Notes: generated by a model not told the origin, from the letters alone. DNA of 64,000 nucleotides from Hemileia vastatrix (GCA_030280995.1 JASXTE010000005.1:19366001-19430000); one strand, 5' to 3'; counted from the stretch's first letter, positions 32,120-44,760 are shown. Numbers and translations are program-made.

Positions 32120-34356
32120 TTCTACCCACTGTATAAATGAGATGCTTAACTGTCTCACTCAAGGAACTTCAATTCACTTTAACCTTTCTTTTTGGAAAAA
32201 TTGAATTGTAGAAACCTCAAAAAATTAAGGACACCTGCTAGCATGTGCCTATCCCTATATTGAATTTTGACTTAAGAGTCAATTTGATTTGATATCGCAC
32301 AAGCTAGTGTGCTCATTGTTCAGAGCAAAGTCTTTCCAGAAGAATTACAGCTGAGCTAAAATTGAGTTAAATAAAAGATAGGGATTGGCACCTGCTATCA
32401 GGTGGCCATCTTTTTTTCTTGTGAGATTCTTATTTAGCTTATCACTTGTATAAAGAACTAGTAATTATTGAAATTTTTCTTGACGCTTTGACATTTGATT
32501 ATAGTTTATTTTGTATTTTATTTTCCTCAATTCTCAGACCCTAGTAATAACATGGGCTGCTTCCAAGGGTTTTATACATTTATTTCTTTTGCAGTTATTT
32601 CTCTATAATCCTGAAACTATTGCTAGTTTGGTTACTGCATGCTGTTCAAAATTTCAAAGATAATAAAACCAAAGTTTCTAGTGAAGAATTGGTTAGAATG
32701 AAAAAAAAAATTAGGGGCTTTTATCATTGTAATTAGTTATTTGACTAATGCTAAATTTCCTACTCATTAATAGATAAATGGAATCCTAAATAGAATTCCC
32801 CTTTCCTCAATTTTGATCTTACAAAATCTGATGTAATTCATTGTTTAATAAATATTTCCTCAATTACATGCATACTTTCAAGATGAGTTCAAGTACAGAG
32901 ATGTGAATAGCTTGAATAGACAGTTTTCTAGAAGATTTTAATGCCCCTATATGAATACTGTAGTACAAATCCAATAAGTATTACCAGACAATATGGGGGC
33001 AGACTTGCTAGCAAGCATGGAACCTTGAACCTAAATTCATATCTAATTGAGCACACATTGAGGTAGTGATGAAAAAATAAGGATTAAAGTGTGAAAATAT
33101 ATAGAGCCTCTGATAAAGATAGCTTGATTATTTATTGAATACATGTGAACATTTTTTGAAACAATGATGAAGCATTAAAAACACACTTTTGAAATGGTAT
33201 GTTGAAATCAGCCCTCCCCACAGCTAAGCCAGTCTGGAAAGCTACAAAATGTTTAAAATAGTTTTATACTTTGTTGCATGTAAAACTAGACACACCCCAA
33301 TTTAAATTGAAAGAAAAGTGATCTTAAATATTCAAATAATTTTACTTAATTGTTAATATATGGTGAAATTATAAGGCACTATAGTAAAACATTCAAGAAA
33401 AATCATCTGGGAATTAATATCTTCTATTAAATTTCCCCAGTAAGAATTTGAAACAAAAATTTTATTCTAATTATTCAAAAAGATTTTATTAACCATTATT
33501 AATATTTAAAATATCTGAGAAATGTAAAACACTTATAAAAATTAAGGGAATAATACTTTGGTGATAAAATAAAGCTCTAATATAAATATCTGTAATGTTT
33601 TCTATTAAATAAATAAAAACAGATTTGCATGTAATAGTATTTTTTACAATATATTAACCCTTTATCTTCAAAATATTTAAAAAGAAAGACATAAAATGAA
33701 ATTTTATTAGAATGAATATTTTAAAAATGGTTTGTTTGATTTCTATTTGTTTTTTTGAGTTGATTCCATTCTTTTTTCCATGCTATATAACACATTTTTT
33801 ATTTTTTATTATTATTTTATTTTGTAGAACAATATTACTTACCTATCCATTCCTACCTTCTTTCTTACATAAAAAATTATCTTCAATATTTTTCCCCTGT
33901 TAAAAATTTCTTTTCTTTTCTCTAAACACAATTATTTCCATGATTTGAAACCATTTCTTCTGCTATCAAATTAATATGACCCTTTAAAAGTGTCCCTACC
34001 CCTTTCCACCTCTTCTCATCCCTATTTTTCACTTCCCCAGACTTTTATGTCTGTTATAGCTCATTGAAGCCAAGAGAATTTTTTTGAGAAGGAAATGAAA
34101 AGGGATTGATGAGAGGGTAAGTTTAGAAAAAGGCAAAGGGTGATGATAAAAATTATAGATATGAGTTGAAAAAAAGGGGTAGAGAGGGAATTGAAATTGG
34201 TTTAAAGTGGCCATCAATATAATAGAGGAGTGAAAAAGGGATAAGAATAGTTTGATTTTTTATTGAAGGGTATTGGAAGTAATGGGGAGAAATTTAAAGG
34301 GACAAGAAACAGGTTAAGATTTGTGAGATAGGGAGTGAAAAAAAGGGGAGACCCCA
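32120..34356. other. AT-rich DNA without genes, with fragments of two repeat families
   Basis: 32880-32977 repeats the first 90 bases of the 1.5-kb LTR at 23425 in degraded form (GAGTTCAAGTACAGAGATGT, CCTATATGAATACTGTAGTA). 32990-33060 starts like the GCTAGC MITE (ACAATATGGGGGCAGACTTG) but loses similarity inside. CACCTGCTAGC-like words occur near 32230 and 32390. No open frame with domain support. Confidence 0.55.
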
Positions 34357-34605
34357 CAAAATATGTGGGGCAGACTTTCTAGCAAGTCCGCAACCTTGGA
34401 CCCAAACTCACCACATATTGAACACACATTGAACTATTGATAAAGGAACCATACAATCAGGGATGAACACCACTCAGCAGAAGAGTTTTAGGTGGGTGTT
34501 CAAGTAGAGTTCAGTATGGGTTCAGTATGAGTTCAGTCTGAGTTCCTTATGAGTTCCATCTGAGTTCAAGTTGAGGAGTTGCTAGCAAGTCCACCCCCTA
34601 TATTG
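34357..34605. mobile_element. GCTAGC-type MITE, copy 1
   Basis: About 249 bp. The left end reads AATATGTGGGGCAGAC then CTAGCAAGTC, and the right end reads GCTAGCAAGTCCACCCCCTA then TATTG. The interior matches the copy at 43864-44102 (TTGGACCCAAACTCACCACA, GGGATGAACACCACTCA, TTAGGTGGGTGTTCAAGTAG). A run of GAGTTC words repeats near the right end. The TIRs contain a self-palindromic GGACTTGCTAGCAAGTCC core. Confidence 0.8.
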
Positions 34606-35906
34606 CGTAGTGAGAGAAAAGCGAAAGGAAGGTAGAAAAATATTTTTTGAGCAAATATGATCACATATAAAGGTGCTAGTAAGAGTGAGAAAATTATAAA
34701 AATTAGTTAAGAAAAATTGTAATAAGAGTATTTAAAAATAAGAGGGTGTATGCTTTTGTGTCACCAAACATCAGAATTCACCTTCATCTTATATTTATTA
34801 CTACAGAAGCAGCTTTATTTCAATTATATTAGTACTGAGTTATGGCCTTAAACTCTTCACCCTGTTATACTAAAGTGGAGACCTCCATTTTAAATCAAAC
34901 TGAAATTAATTTATATTTTAAGGCTTTTTATAGATCTTCAGTAATTTAAGATACATTAGTTTTTACCACTTATATCAATAATAAAATTGAAAAAATAAAA
35001 AGTAATGAAATATTGAAATTAATCAATAAATAGTAATACATTCCTTCCTTTAAATAATTTCATTTTATAACAATAATAATTATACATATCTTTGAAAAAT
35101 CAGTCAAGTTTTATTATCTATAAAATATTTTGAGAAAAAAAAACCTAAAATAAAGCTTAAAAATCTCATAGATATTTAGTAACAATTAGAAGAAGGCATT
35201 TTAATCAGATAAAATCTATAATTAAAATTTATTCCACATATTTAAACATGAGTTTTGGGATGAATTTATTAAATTTTAATCTTCTATAGTGTGCTGATTG
35301 TCAGTTACAGATGTTGTTCCTAATCTCCATACAATTCCACATGAATTTTCATACAAGACCATTTTACATGTTTTAAATTGGAGCTTCAACTTTTAATTTT
35401 TATATAGTCATCTACAAAAAATTAATTCAATTTATTTTCAATAAATGTAAATACATTTTTTAAATATATTTTTTTAATGTTCATCCTTCTATTGCCCAAG
35501 AAAAATTATTTTTTTTCAAAAAAATTTAGTTAATAGAATCATATCTTTATAAATTTTTTAATATCTTATCACAAGGATAATCTCAGTCTTGACAGATATC
35601 TGATTGAACTCCCAATGAAAATATCATCCTGAGCATTCTTCAAATTAACTTAAACATTAAACATATTTAATTTCATTGAATTTTTTAAAAAAAATTTAAA
35701 AATGAATAAAATGGTATATTCTGTAAATGATAAGCTTTATATTTAAGTACATAGGTATCTGGGAATTGAAAGGCCTATTAAACTTATTTTTATTCAGTTT
35801 TTTTAAATGAGAGCTATAAGAGCCCTATTCATGAAGAAGTATTTTATTTAACCCTATATATATTGACAGACAGCTTATCAGGATTCAAGGTCTGTCAGAA
35901 GTTTAT
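34606..35906. other. AT-rich DNA, nothing recognised
   Basis: Dense stops, poly-A/T runs and no repeats shared with the rest of the window that I can see. Confidence 0.6.
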
Positions 35907-35996
35907 ATTAGGGGGTATCAATGTTCAGGGATTGGCAATTAGGGATCAGGAATTTTTTTTCCTGGGATGAGACATCATTAATTGCGTGAGATTTGT

Positions 35997-36022
35997 ATCC
36001 ACTAGCCCTAGGGCTAGTGGAT
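35997..36022. repeat. Perfect 26-bp subterminal palindrome
   Basis: ATCCACTAGCC followed by CTAG and GGCTAGTGGAT forms an uninterrupted palindrome 87 bp inside the transposase-side end of element A. An equivalent, slightly degraded palindrome lies at 51706-51731 in element B. This conserved position suggests a transposase or Myb-like protein binding site, but that is inference. Confidence 0.75.
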
Positions 36023-36379
36023 AAGGAATCCACAATAATGCATTATCCTGCCTCTTATACCCCAATTTCCATTCCTAATTCCTGATCCCAAATTCATCAC
36101 ATCTGTGATGGATTTTTAAAAAAGTCACATGACTTATAATTTCTGATGCCATCCTTAAGTCTTTCCTCACTCTATGATACTAAATTTTGGTGGCAAACGC
36201 ATAAAAATTTTTCTCATCCTTATGGGTCTCTTCACTCTATGATACTTAAGATTGGTGGCAAACACATAACATTTTTTTCTATCTACACACCCCACCTGCT
36301 CATTTGGTGGTGAATTCCCACTTCCCACTTCCCACTCATCACCTAAACCTTCTACTGACAATAATGAAGCACCACTCTA

Positions 36380-37617
36380 CTAGGAAGCAACTTCACTCAG
36401 CTATGAATTCTATCACTTTAGTTTAAGTCGCTGACTCTGATTCTGACTCTGGTTTGGAAGACGCTTCAGCTTATTTGTCTTATCTTTCCAAAAAGCATTA
36501 CCCAATCCCAAGGGGGCCAAATCTTTATCATGATCCCAGATATGACTGCCACTCCATTCTTAACATTCCTCAACTAAACTTTACTCAACAATTTTTAACT
36601 TCTCGTGATTATTTTTTCAAACTTTCTCAGCTCATCTCCAATCATCCTATCTTCCATAATAATTCCCATAACAAACAGCATGATCCTGCCTTTCAACTTC
36701 CTGTTGCACTATTTTGCTTTAGTTCATATAGAAATGGTGCTGCTGTAAGATGTTTAGATAATCTCCTTACCATAGGATATGGTACCATCATATTATACAC
36801 CAAGCACTGCATGATTGCTATCCTTTCTCTCAAGTCTCAAACACTTTCTTGGCCAACTCAAGAACAGCAACTTGAATCCTCTCAAGTAATTCAAGATTAA
36901 GGTCTCCCTGGATGTGTAGATTTTGTTGATGGTACAACTATACCTTTGAGTTAAAAGCCTGCTCATGATGGAAGTCATTATTTTGATTGAAAAAAAGGTT
37001 TCTTCAAAATGTTCTCCAATGTCTCATCCTTCATAAACCAAATTTTTATCTTATTTGTAGATACTCTATTGCTGTTTAACTTGTCTGTGACATCAACAAA
37101 AAGTTTATTGCTTTTCATAGTGGCTGCCCCGGCTCATGTTATGACTCTTCCATCTTCCAAAGAATGAGGATTTTTCAAAGTCCTGACTCATACTTTGACA
37201 AATCTCAGTACCTCCTTGAAGACTCAGCATATGCAAGTGGAAAGTACATTATACCTGTTTTCCATTGTGCATCCTTAGAAAATGACCCCCAAACCACCTT
37301 AAATTATCACCTTGCCCAATCAAGAGTACAGATTGAACATGCTATTGGGATTTTAAAGGGAAGATTTTCTAGTCTCCAGGAACTCAGAATCCAATTTCAA
37401 AAAAAAAAATTGAAATTAAAACTGCAAATAATTGGATAATGACTTGAGTTATACTCCACAATATCCTAGCTGACTTAAAGGATGAGTGGAATGATCTTTA
37501 TGAAGAAGAGGATCTTGAACCAGTGCCAGCTCTCCCATCCCTTGAATCACAAAACATTAATTCAACAGGAATATGCTCTGTCATTATACCAATCACCCTA
37601 AACCATTTTGGCACATA
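36380..37617 (+). pseudogene. Harbinger DDE transposase, copy A, broken
   Basis: Matches the copy C transposase throughout: GPNLYHDPRYD, FHNNSHNKQ, NGAAVRCLDNL, CMIAILSLKSQTLSWPT, the first catalytic Asp in DFVDGTTIPLS, the second in LEDSAYASGKYIIP and the Glu in RVQIEHAIGILKGRF. There are stops after QD (36898), LS (36952) and YFD (36989), plus a frame shift around 37000-37160. The tail (NHWIL-like and LADLKDEWNDLYEEEDLEP) continues to about 37617 after another shift. A 66-bp duplication (TGATACTTAA-like, GGTGGCAAACRCATAA) precedes it at 36172-36280. No function is possible. Confidence 0.88.
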
Positions 37618-37699
37618 ACCCTTTTAATCTTTTGTTTTAATACTCTCCAAATGTCCACTTTGTATACTTTATTCACTTGGCTTGGTACTTTTTTTTGTT

Positions 37700-39055
37700 G
37701 CATATTCATTTTTTTTTGGAATTTATGGTGAATATCTCTTTTTTGGATGGCTCATTGGTTTTCTTTCACCAGCTCAACATGACATCACATATTTTCTGAA
37801 ATTGCATAATTTTTCACTGTTTCTTTTTTTCATTCATCCCTCATATCCTTTTCCTCTTCTCCTCCAACATCCCTCAAACAATTTGGTTTCATTTATTTTC
37901 TCATCTCATCTCTCCAGGTAAGTCATTTTATTTTATTTTTAATTTTTTGATTACTAATTATAATTTTTTTTGTTTTTTTTTGTTTTTTTATTTTTTGTAT
38001 CTAATTTTTTTTAAGTGGTTATTTTTGATTTCAATGGTAAAATTAACCTTTTTTCCCTCTCTCTCTTTACTTTCTTTTTTAGCTCCATCACCCTACTCTT
38101 CATCCCTCCATGGCATGGTCATTATCCCCCCTTTCCCCTATTTCACTTTTTTTTGGCTCCATGTCATTAAAACACATACATTTCACATTCTTTATGCATT
38201 TCACTTACTCCATATTCAATTTCCCGACAATTTCAACATCAATCTTTCTCACTCTATTTTTCCTACTTTTCAATCAAGATAAGTTTCATCTCCTTTTTTC
38301 ATTCCTTTTATTAAAATGTCATACTTAAATATATGTATGACTCTTTTCTGGATAACAGTGAACTTATTAAACTCCTTTTGTTCTCATCTCCATTACCATA
38401 TTTCATTTTTTGTAAAATTTTGAAAACCAGACTCGGAATTAGGGTTAGGTTTATTTAAATCTAATTTTCTTTTTATTGAAAATTCTCCTGAAGGCAACCT
38501 TTCATTTCTCACAAACAGATTTGAATTTGGTTCAGTGGTTGCTGAGATATTGACCATTAAAGTTGAGTCTTTTTTTTCCAAATTTAAATTTTTATTTCAT
38601 TTTTTTATGTAACAAATTAGGGTTGGTTTATTTAAATCACATGTACTTTCACTGAAGATTTTAATAAATCCTATCTCTCATTTCCCACAAAAAGGTTTGA
38701 ATTAGGCTCAGTGGTTGCTTAGATTTTGAACTTTGAAGTTGAGCCTTTTTTTCCAAATTTCACTTATCTTATTTCACATTTTTATATTGCATAATTAGAG
38801 GAAAAGGATTCTGAAACTTTTATCTGATTATTATCTAGGCTTCCATCTCCCTCTTTTTGGACTTTTCATCATCACTGTTCAAGTTTTTGTGTAAACTTGA
38901 AAAGTAGAGTCAGAATTAGGGTTGGGTTTATTTGAATCAACTGCCCTTATAGCTGAAGATAGTTTAAGGTTAAATAAACAAACAAAATTTTGTGAGTTTT
39001 ATTTTTTTGCCAATTTATTTATTTGGTTTTTGACACAAATTTTTTTTGTTCAGAG
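37700..39055 (+). other. Probable spliced 5' leader of the Tet-like gene, element A
   Basis: Pyrimidine-rich DNA with good splice signals: a donor CTCCAGGTAAGTCAT at 37918, an acceptor TTTCTTTTTTAG at 38081, and a second donor position that reads CAAGATAAGT in A (38279) but CAAGGTAAGT in element C. The stretch 38400-38940 has repeats of about 200 bp that each contain TTAGGGTTRGGTTTATTT and TTCAGTGGTTGCTGAGAT-like text. A final acceptor TTTTTTTGTTCAG precedes the ATG at 39062. None of the short open frames reads like protein, so a leader is the better explanation. Confidence 0.4.
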
Positions 39056-39061
39056 AAAAAA

Positions 39062-40175
39062 ATGTCTATTTCATCAGAATCACCTCCTACTTCTCTATCA
39101 TCATTCTATTTATCATCCTTATCATCATTTTCACATTCATCTTCATTTCAATCATCATACAAAATATCAAAAAAAAATTAATGATGATTGAAGTCAGCAA
39201 AATAAAAGAAAATTAAAAAAGAAAATTCATTTGAATCACTTATTTGGCCATATATCAAATATTGAGTACTATAAAACTAGAGTGGATCAAAAAAATTCTT
39301 ATCCAAAAAGTTACCAGAAGATTTAATGTATTTAACCAAATCAGGAGAGGATGAAATTAAAGCAGTTATCAGTGATTCTTTTAAACATCAATTTATTTTG
39401 AAAATAATTCTTTTAATGGTTCAAAAGATGAAACCTTTAATCAACTATCTGATCTCATAATAAAACTATATCGAATGGCTTTGGTTTTCTTACCAATAAG
39501 GAATACAAATTTGTTGGGTGGTATTATGATTGGATTTGGTTGGAGAACAGGATTGGATGAAGGCTATTCTCTTGGTATGTCTGATAATATATGTCATATT
39601 CCTAAAATCATGTTGCTAATTTTATTTTCATAGGCATCTATTCTTTACTTAAAAATTTATCTAAAGCTGAAAAAGATGATGATTTTCGCTTATGGGACAC
39701 CTTACCTTCTTTCAATACTTTTATTGCTCTTCACCTCAAAAAACTCTGCAATAAAGCTTTTGATTTGAATCATAAAATTGCTACCAAAGTTGGAATACCA
39801 AATTGGTGTGACTCCATAGGGGAAGAAATTAGAAACAAATATCTTTTACTTTCAAATGTTATTATTACTCATTCAAGATTCCATAATAATATTCATATCA
39901 ATAGAAATTACACCAATTATCTTAATTTTGTAATTTTCTCATATATCAATCTGATAACTGGTCAACCAACACCATCTCCAGCTAAAATCAAAGGACATGG
40001 CTTATATTATCCAGACCATCAGTGAATGATTGATTTTGGTTTGGGAAATGATGTGATTGAAACAATTTGGAACTCTTCTCATGATCATCACCAAACAACC
40101 AAAGCTCCAACTGGCTTGGAATCTTGTCAAGAGCTCACACATTTCAGATGTTCTTTCAAATCAGTCAAAATTTAA
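39062..40175 (+). pseudogene. Tet/JBP-like 2OG-Fe(II) dioxygenase, copy A, broken
   Basis: The reading starts at ATG 39062 with a Ser-rich N-terminus (SESPPTSLSSFYLSSLSSFS), breaks, and continues as KAVISDSFKHQFIF and ALVFLPIRNTNLLGGIMIGF up to a 59-nt intron (39575-39633, GTATGT...CATAG). The catalytic exon gives LWDTLPSF, KVGIPNWCDS, NNIHINRN where the Fe-binding HxD should be, SYINLITGQP, KIKGHGLYYPDH, then TAG at 40024, and NSSHDHHQTTKAP with the distal His. The HxD aspartate is Asn here and several stops exist, so it is inactive. It documents the full exon order that copy C has lost. Confidence 0.78.
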
Positions 40176-40199
40176 TCCAGCAAATAAACAAGGTAAAAA

Positions 40200-42116
40200 A
40201 ATAAGGTAAGTTTAACAGATATAAAAAAATTTATGTAGATCAAAAAAGTATGTGGATTAGTAGAGTCATCAAATATTTTTAATTTTTTCATAAATTTTTT
40301 ATAAATAACTCTTATATTTCAAATTCCTAAAATAAAGTAATGGGCCAATGACCCTGTGCTGTATAAAAGGTAATCATGATAACATTAAATTGTTTCATTA
40401 GGTTCATCTTGCCTATACCTGTGGAAATTCCCAAACTTAGTTTCTAGACTTGGTCCACATTTTGGCGGGATGAATTTTCATTACTTTAAAACTAGGGATA
40501 TTGATATATATTAGTTGTATATATATTAATATATGTAATTATATTAAATTTTGATTATTTTCACCCCTTACTTCAATCAAATTCAGGGGAGGGTATTGCC
40601 AAATTTTCAAATCTGACATGTGAAATTGATGACTTATAAAATTTTTGGTGATACCCACCCCTTCATTCAACAAAATGCAGGGGAGGGTATTTCCAATTTT
40701 TTAAAACAGATATAGAGTTTTGTTGATTTAGCTGCATTTAGAAAAGTAAATTTAATGATTTGAATTTAAAGAAGAAAAAATGTATGAGTTTTTCAAATTT
40801 TCACAAAAAAAAATCATCTAGGATCAAGACCTTTAAAAAGTCAGCACATATTGTAGACAATCCTATAGTACTAGCTATAGGCCTAGACCAAGGGAGTTGG
40901 AGAAAAACCAGAGAGAAAATCCCCTGTCCCTTTAGAAAAATAGAGTGAGATTTACTTGCTAAAGTAAGTTGGTTCCTGTTTTGCTAAAGCCCCTTTTTAA
41001 CACACTTGACTGCTTGATGAGCCAAGAAAGTAGTCCCCAGATAGACTACCAGACCAAAGAACTGAAATGTAGAACAAAGTCCACACCAGAGACAGCAAAG
41101 ATACTTGATGTAGGCTGCAAATCCACACCAGAGACAGCAATAATACTTGCTATAGCTTGCAAGGCTATAACAGAGAAAACAGTTGCTAAAGTTAAGTTAA
41201 ATGAAGAACTCACTTGCAACAAAAACAGCCAATTGTGGCCAGAAAACAGTGAAAACTGAGTGAGGAACAATGAGATCACCTCCGGATGGTTGTATGATGA
41301 TTAAGGTTTCCCCAAACTGTCTTATTCACTATGTACACACAGACCACTAACTAAGAGCCCATGCGCACCCACCAATCTGGCGCCTGTACCCGCCAAATTG
41401 CATAAAAAAACCTCCTGGAGCGCTCCCCAACCTCCTAAAACAGAGGCGGGCGGGCCGCCCAACGTCGTGGATGCCGCCTGAAGCGGCCCGGCCTCCCTGA
41501 AGCCAGAAAACCAATAAAAACCACTAATCTACTTAGAAAAATTAGCTACAACTACTAAAACCTTTAAAACACGGAATTTCACTATAACAACATTGAGACA
41601 TGAAATATAGAGAAAAATTAGCTCTATCCAATGGTACTAAGCACCTAACCCTAAGACTTAAGGTTAGCCCGTAAAATACGAAAAACAAAATTAAACAGCA
41701 ATCTTTTATAAATGAAAAATGAGGAAATGACCCCTTAAAACTCAGAATATGAAAAATGTCTACAAGACATAAAATATAGAGAAAAACCAGGGCTATCCAA
41801 TGATAGTACCCACATACCCGCAGACCCAATATCCACGAGATAAAACCAGAAAAATACCAAATTCCTTAACAGATGTCAATTAAGACATGCACAAACAGCG
41901 CCAAATCACACAACAAAGGCCCCTGCCAATTTTGGAAGACCACAATATGAAATTATAACCAAAAATAAATAAAACAAAATTAATTTAACCAAACAAACAA
42001 ATAATCTAAAATTTTGCAAAAAAAAGTTTCGAATCTCAGTGATGAGTGTGTGCCAAGGATTGATTGTTAGGTTTAATGCATTCTATCAAGAAAACTTTGT
42101 AAATGAAATTAAAAAA
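40200..42116. other. Element A spacer with a 1.37-kb foreign insert
   Basis: 40380-40520 corresponds to the region at 47070-47279 and 60432-60641 in B and C. 40560-40720 holds two copies of the TIR-like tandem repeat. From about 40725 to 42090 the sequence has no match in B or C. It contains a 46-bp tandem repeat (CCACACCAGAGACAGCAA, 41084-41180), a strikingly G+C-rich patch (41380-41505) and a duplicated block of about 165 bp (CAATGGTA-like, ATATAGAGAAAAA; 41560-41830). It looks like a degraded solo LTR or another non-coding insertion. Text near 40895-40930 (CAAGGGAGTTGGAGAAAAAC, CCTGTCCCTTTA) matches the foldback at 470-520. Confidence 0.5.
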
Positions 42117-43469
42117 CTAGTTATCAAAAATTTTCATTAAGTGTTCAATTTCCTCAATAGATTTATTAGCTTTAACACAATCTCTCAAGAAATCTTTCTT
42201 TTTTGAAACTTCTTCAAGTTGATACTTGAGTTTCATTTGATCCAGTAGGAAATTGTACTCAAGAGCCTTCACCTCTTTCTTTATCTAAAATTTCTTCTCC
42301 TCCAAATCATGTGCCCTCTCATCCCTCTGTAAAGAAAGCTCAAATTTCTTCTCCTCCAAGTCTTGTGCCCTATCATCCCTTCATAAAGTAAGCTCAAATT
42401 TATTCTCCTCTAAGTCTTGTGCCCTATCATCCCTTTGTAAAGAGAGCTTGTATTGTTTTTTTAAAAGTTGAGAGTATCTCTTGCAACTTCAACTTTACCT
42501 AGAGTGAAAAGGAATATTAACAAAAGAAAAGAAAAGATCACTTAATTATTAAGAGGTATGCTATCACTTTCCAGATTCACGTTTATCCAGAAACTCATCA
42601 ATGGAAGAAAAAGGGGTTTGGGAAAAACTATCTCTGTTTTGATTTCTATGACTGTTGAAATTTAAAGTAGTCAATGGTCTTTGCTTTTTTTTGGAGGTAA
42701 AATTTTCCTTTTCATCATTGATGCTAGCTTCAGACTCACTTGCTTGAGGATTGTGGGTTCATTCATTAGCCTTCTTTAAAAAAATAAAACAACTAAACAA
42801 GAAATAAAAACTTACTGGAGTGGGATCATGTTGGTTTATATCACCATAAGGATCTATTGGAAAGCTATCTAGATTTGTTGAATTTAGAACAGGGGAGGCC
42901 TGAATGGAGGAGGAGAATTGTAAAATGTTTCTTTCAACATCATGTTTGGAGATAGCATCTTCACCATCAAACATGTTGGCATGATTAACATCAGCTCTCT
43001 CTCCAAAAATAGCATCCATCTCTTTAAAGTATGGACACAGAGATTCAAGTTTATCATCTATAGATTTTTTGCCCTTACTGATATTGATGTTGGTAATACC
43101 AAAACCAGTAGAAAATGAAAGAGTCTTTTCCTTCTTGTATTTAGATTGGTAATGCTTGAAACTTTCAGAAATATTTTTAGGAAAAAGATGAATCCTTCCC
43201 TTTGTCTTATTTTGTAATTCATTGGCCATTAGAAGATAGCCATTGACTTTTCATGCAGGGGGCTGTCCTACTTTAGTTGCATTCTTAGTACCAAAACAAG
43301 AATCATAATTAGTTTTTACTTTAAGACAGCTGATAAGTATGAGATGATCATCTTTTTGTAGTTGAACAGTCTTTGATTTCTCAGCTGAGCGGGGGGAAGA
43401 GGGAGTAATAGTATTTGAAGAACAACTGGGGGAAGGCTGTCTTTGAGAAGATCTATGATGATGAGGCAT
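42117..43469 (-). pseudogene. Myb/SANT-like protein of Harbinger element A, broken
   Basis: The start ATG at 43469 is preserved (MPHHHRSSQRQPSPSCSS), followed by KTVQLQKDDHLILI, a TGA stop at 43251 within PPA*KVNGY, and then MANELQNKTKGRIHL, YKKEKTLSFSTGFGI, LCPYFKEMDAIFGERADVNH. The coiled-coil exon (42117-42490) has stops inside its repeats. Same three-exon organisation as copy C. Confidence 0.85.
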
Positions 43470-43863
43470 GTTGAGATATTTGAAGATGAAAAGGAGAAGA
43501 AATAAATAGATGAGATGGGGAGGGGTTTTAAATGGATAGAATGAAAAGACAGGATGGTAGTGCACAGAAAGGTAGGGAGGCTGGCACATCAATAAAGTTG
43601 TCCAAGATGTGGTTATGAAAAATTGAGGATAAAAATGTCAGATAGAGGTGAACATTGACATGTAAGAGGTCTAATAACCCAACTATTAGCAAAAGTAATT
43701 TCCAAAAATAATTGAAGTATAATGATTTTTATCCGCAATTAATTTAATTACTGATCCTTCAACATTGGTACCCCCTATTTAATGCATTGGTATATCTATA
43801 TTCTTTCAACTACCTTGAAAAAACCTAGCTCATGAAAAAAGTTAATTTTTTTGGTAATCACCA

Positions 43864-44102
43864 CACAATATGGGGGGCGGACTAGCTAGCAAGTCTGCAA
43901 CCTTGGACCCAACTTCACCACAGATTGAACACAAATTGAGCTATTGACAAAGGAAACATACAATCAGGGATGAACACCACTCATCAGAACAGTTTTAGGT
44001 GGGTGTTCAAGTAGAGTTCAGTATGGGTTTAATATGAGTTCAGTCTGAGTTCCATCTGAGTTCAGATTGGGGACTTGCTAGCAAGTCCACCCCCTATATT
44101 GC
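43864..44102. mobile_element. GCTAGC-type MITE, copy 2
   Basis: Starts ACAATATGGGGGGCGGACTA then GCTAGCAAGTC, and ends GACTTGCTAGCAAGTCCACC then CCCTATATTG. It is collinear with 34357-34605 except for one shorter GAGTTC run. It lies 87 bp outside the right end of Harbinger A. Confidence 0.82.
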
Positions 44103-44760
44103 ATAGTGAATGTTTCTTAATGAGTTAAAAATTTTCTTTAATTTTTATGATTCCTTTTGAACAAATATATACTTTACTTCATTTTATTTTATTTTTTCTT
44201 ATTTTTTTTATTTTATTCTAAAATACTATATAATACTGTATTATATTATGTTATATTTCATTTCATTTCACTTACTATTATTCTATTTAATTTAATTTAA
44301 TTTATTTTTATTTTGTTTTATTTTAGTATATTTTATTCCCTTACATCTTTATATAATCTTTTTATCTTATTTTATCTCAAAAGGTGATTTTACATGTGCA
44401 AATAATAGTCTTTGAATTTGCAAAATGAGCTGGTGAACTCTGATTTAAAACCATAGATCTGTGTTCACAACCCAATTTCATGCATGTAACCTCTGATATA
44501 CAGCTTTACATCAGAGGTCACCAAACATTTTTATGCATGTGTACTCTGATCTATAGCTGTACATCAGAGTACCACATCCAATCTTTTGCCTGCGAGCTTT
44601 GATCTAAGGCCATACATTGGAGCTCAACAGCCAATTTTAACTAACTTAATTCTTCTACATGGCTATAGAACAGCATCCATAAAATGTATTAAAATGAATT
44701 CAATGAAATTAATACTTATTATAATGTAATTGAATATAAAAAAGACAGATAGATGAATAT
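44103..44760. other. AT-rich spacer between elements A and B
   Basis: TTTTATTTTATT-type simple sequence at 44160-44330. A threefold degenerate repeat of about 70 bp (GCATGTRACCTCTGATNTA, TACATCAGAG) covers 44470-44630. No gene. Confidence 0.6.

Larger units (their letters stand above)
35910..43776 (+). mobile_element. PIF/Harbinger element A (7.87 kb), three-gene type, dead
   Basis: It begins AGGGGGTATCAATGTTCAGG and ends CCTTCAACATTGGTACCCCCT, flanked by ATT (35907-35909 and 43777-43779). Gene order from the left is transposase (+), Tet-like dioxygenase (+), Myb-like protein (-). This is the inverse orientation of elements B and C. A block of about 1.37 kb (40725-42090) with no counterpart in B or C sits between the dioxygenase and the Myb-like gene. 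All three genes are broken. The TIR, transposase and Myb-like partner are diagnostic of PIF/Harbinger. Confidence 0.9.

Noticed and set aside
38400..38940. TTAGGGTTRGG words as a telomere-like repeat
   Set aside because: They are single words inside 200-bp repeats of the Harbinger leader, without tandem TTAGGG arrays.
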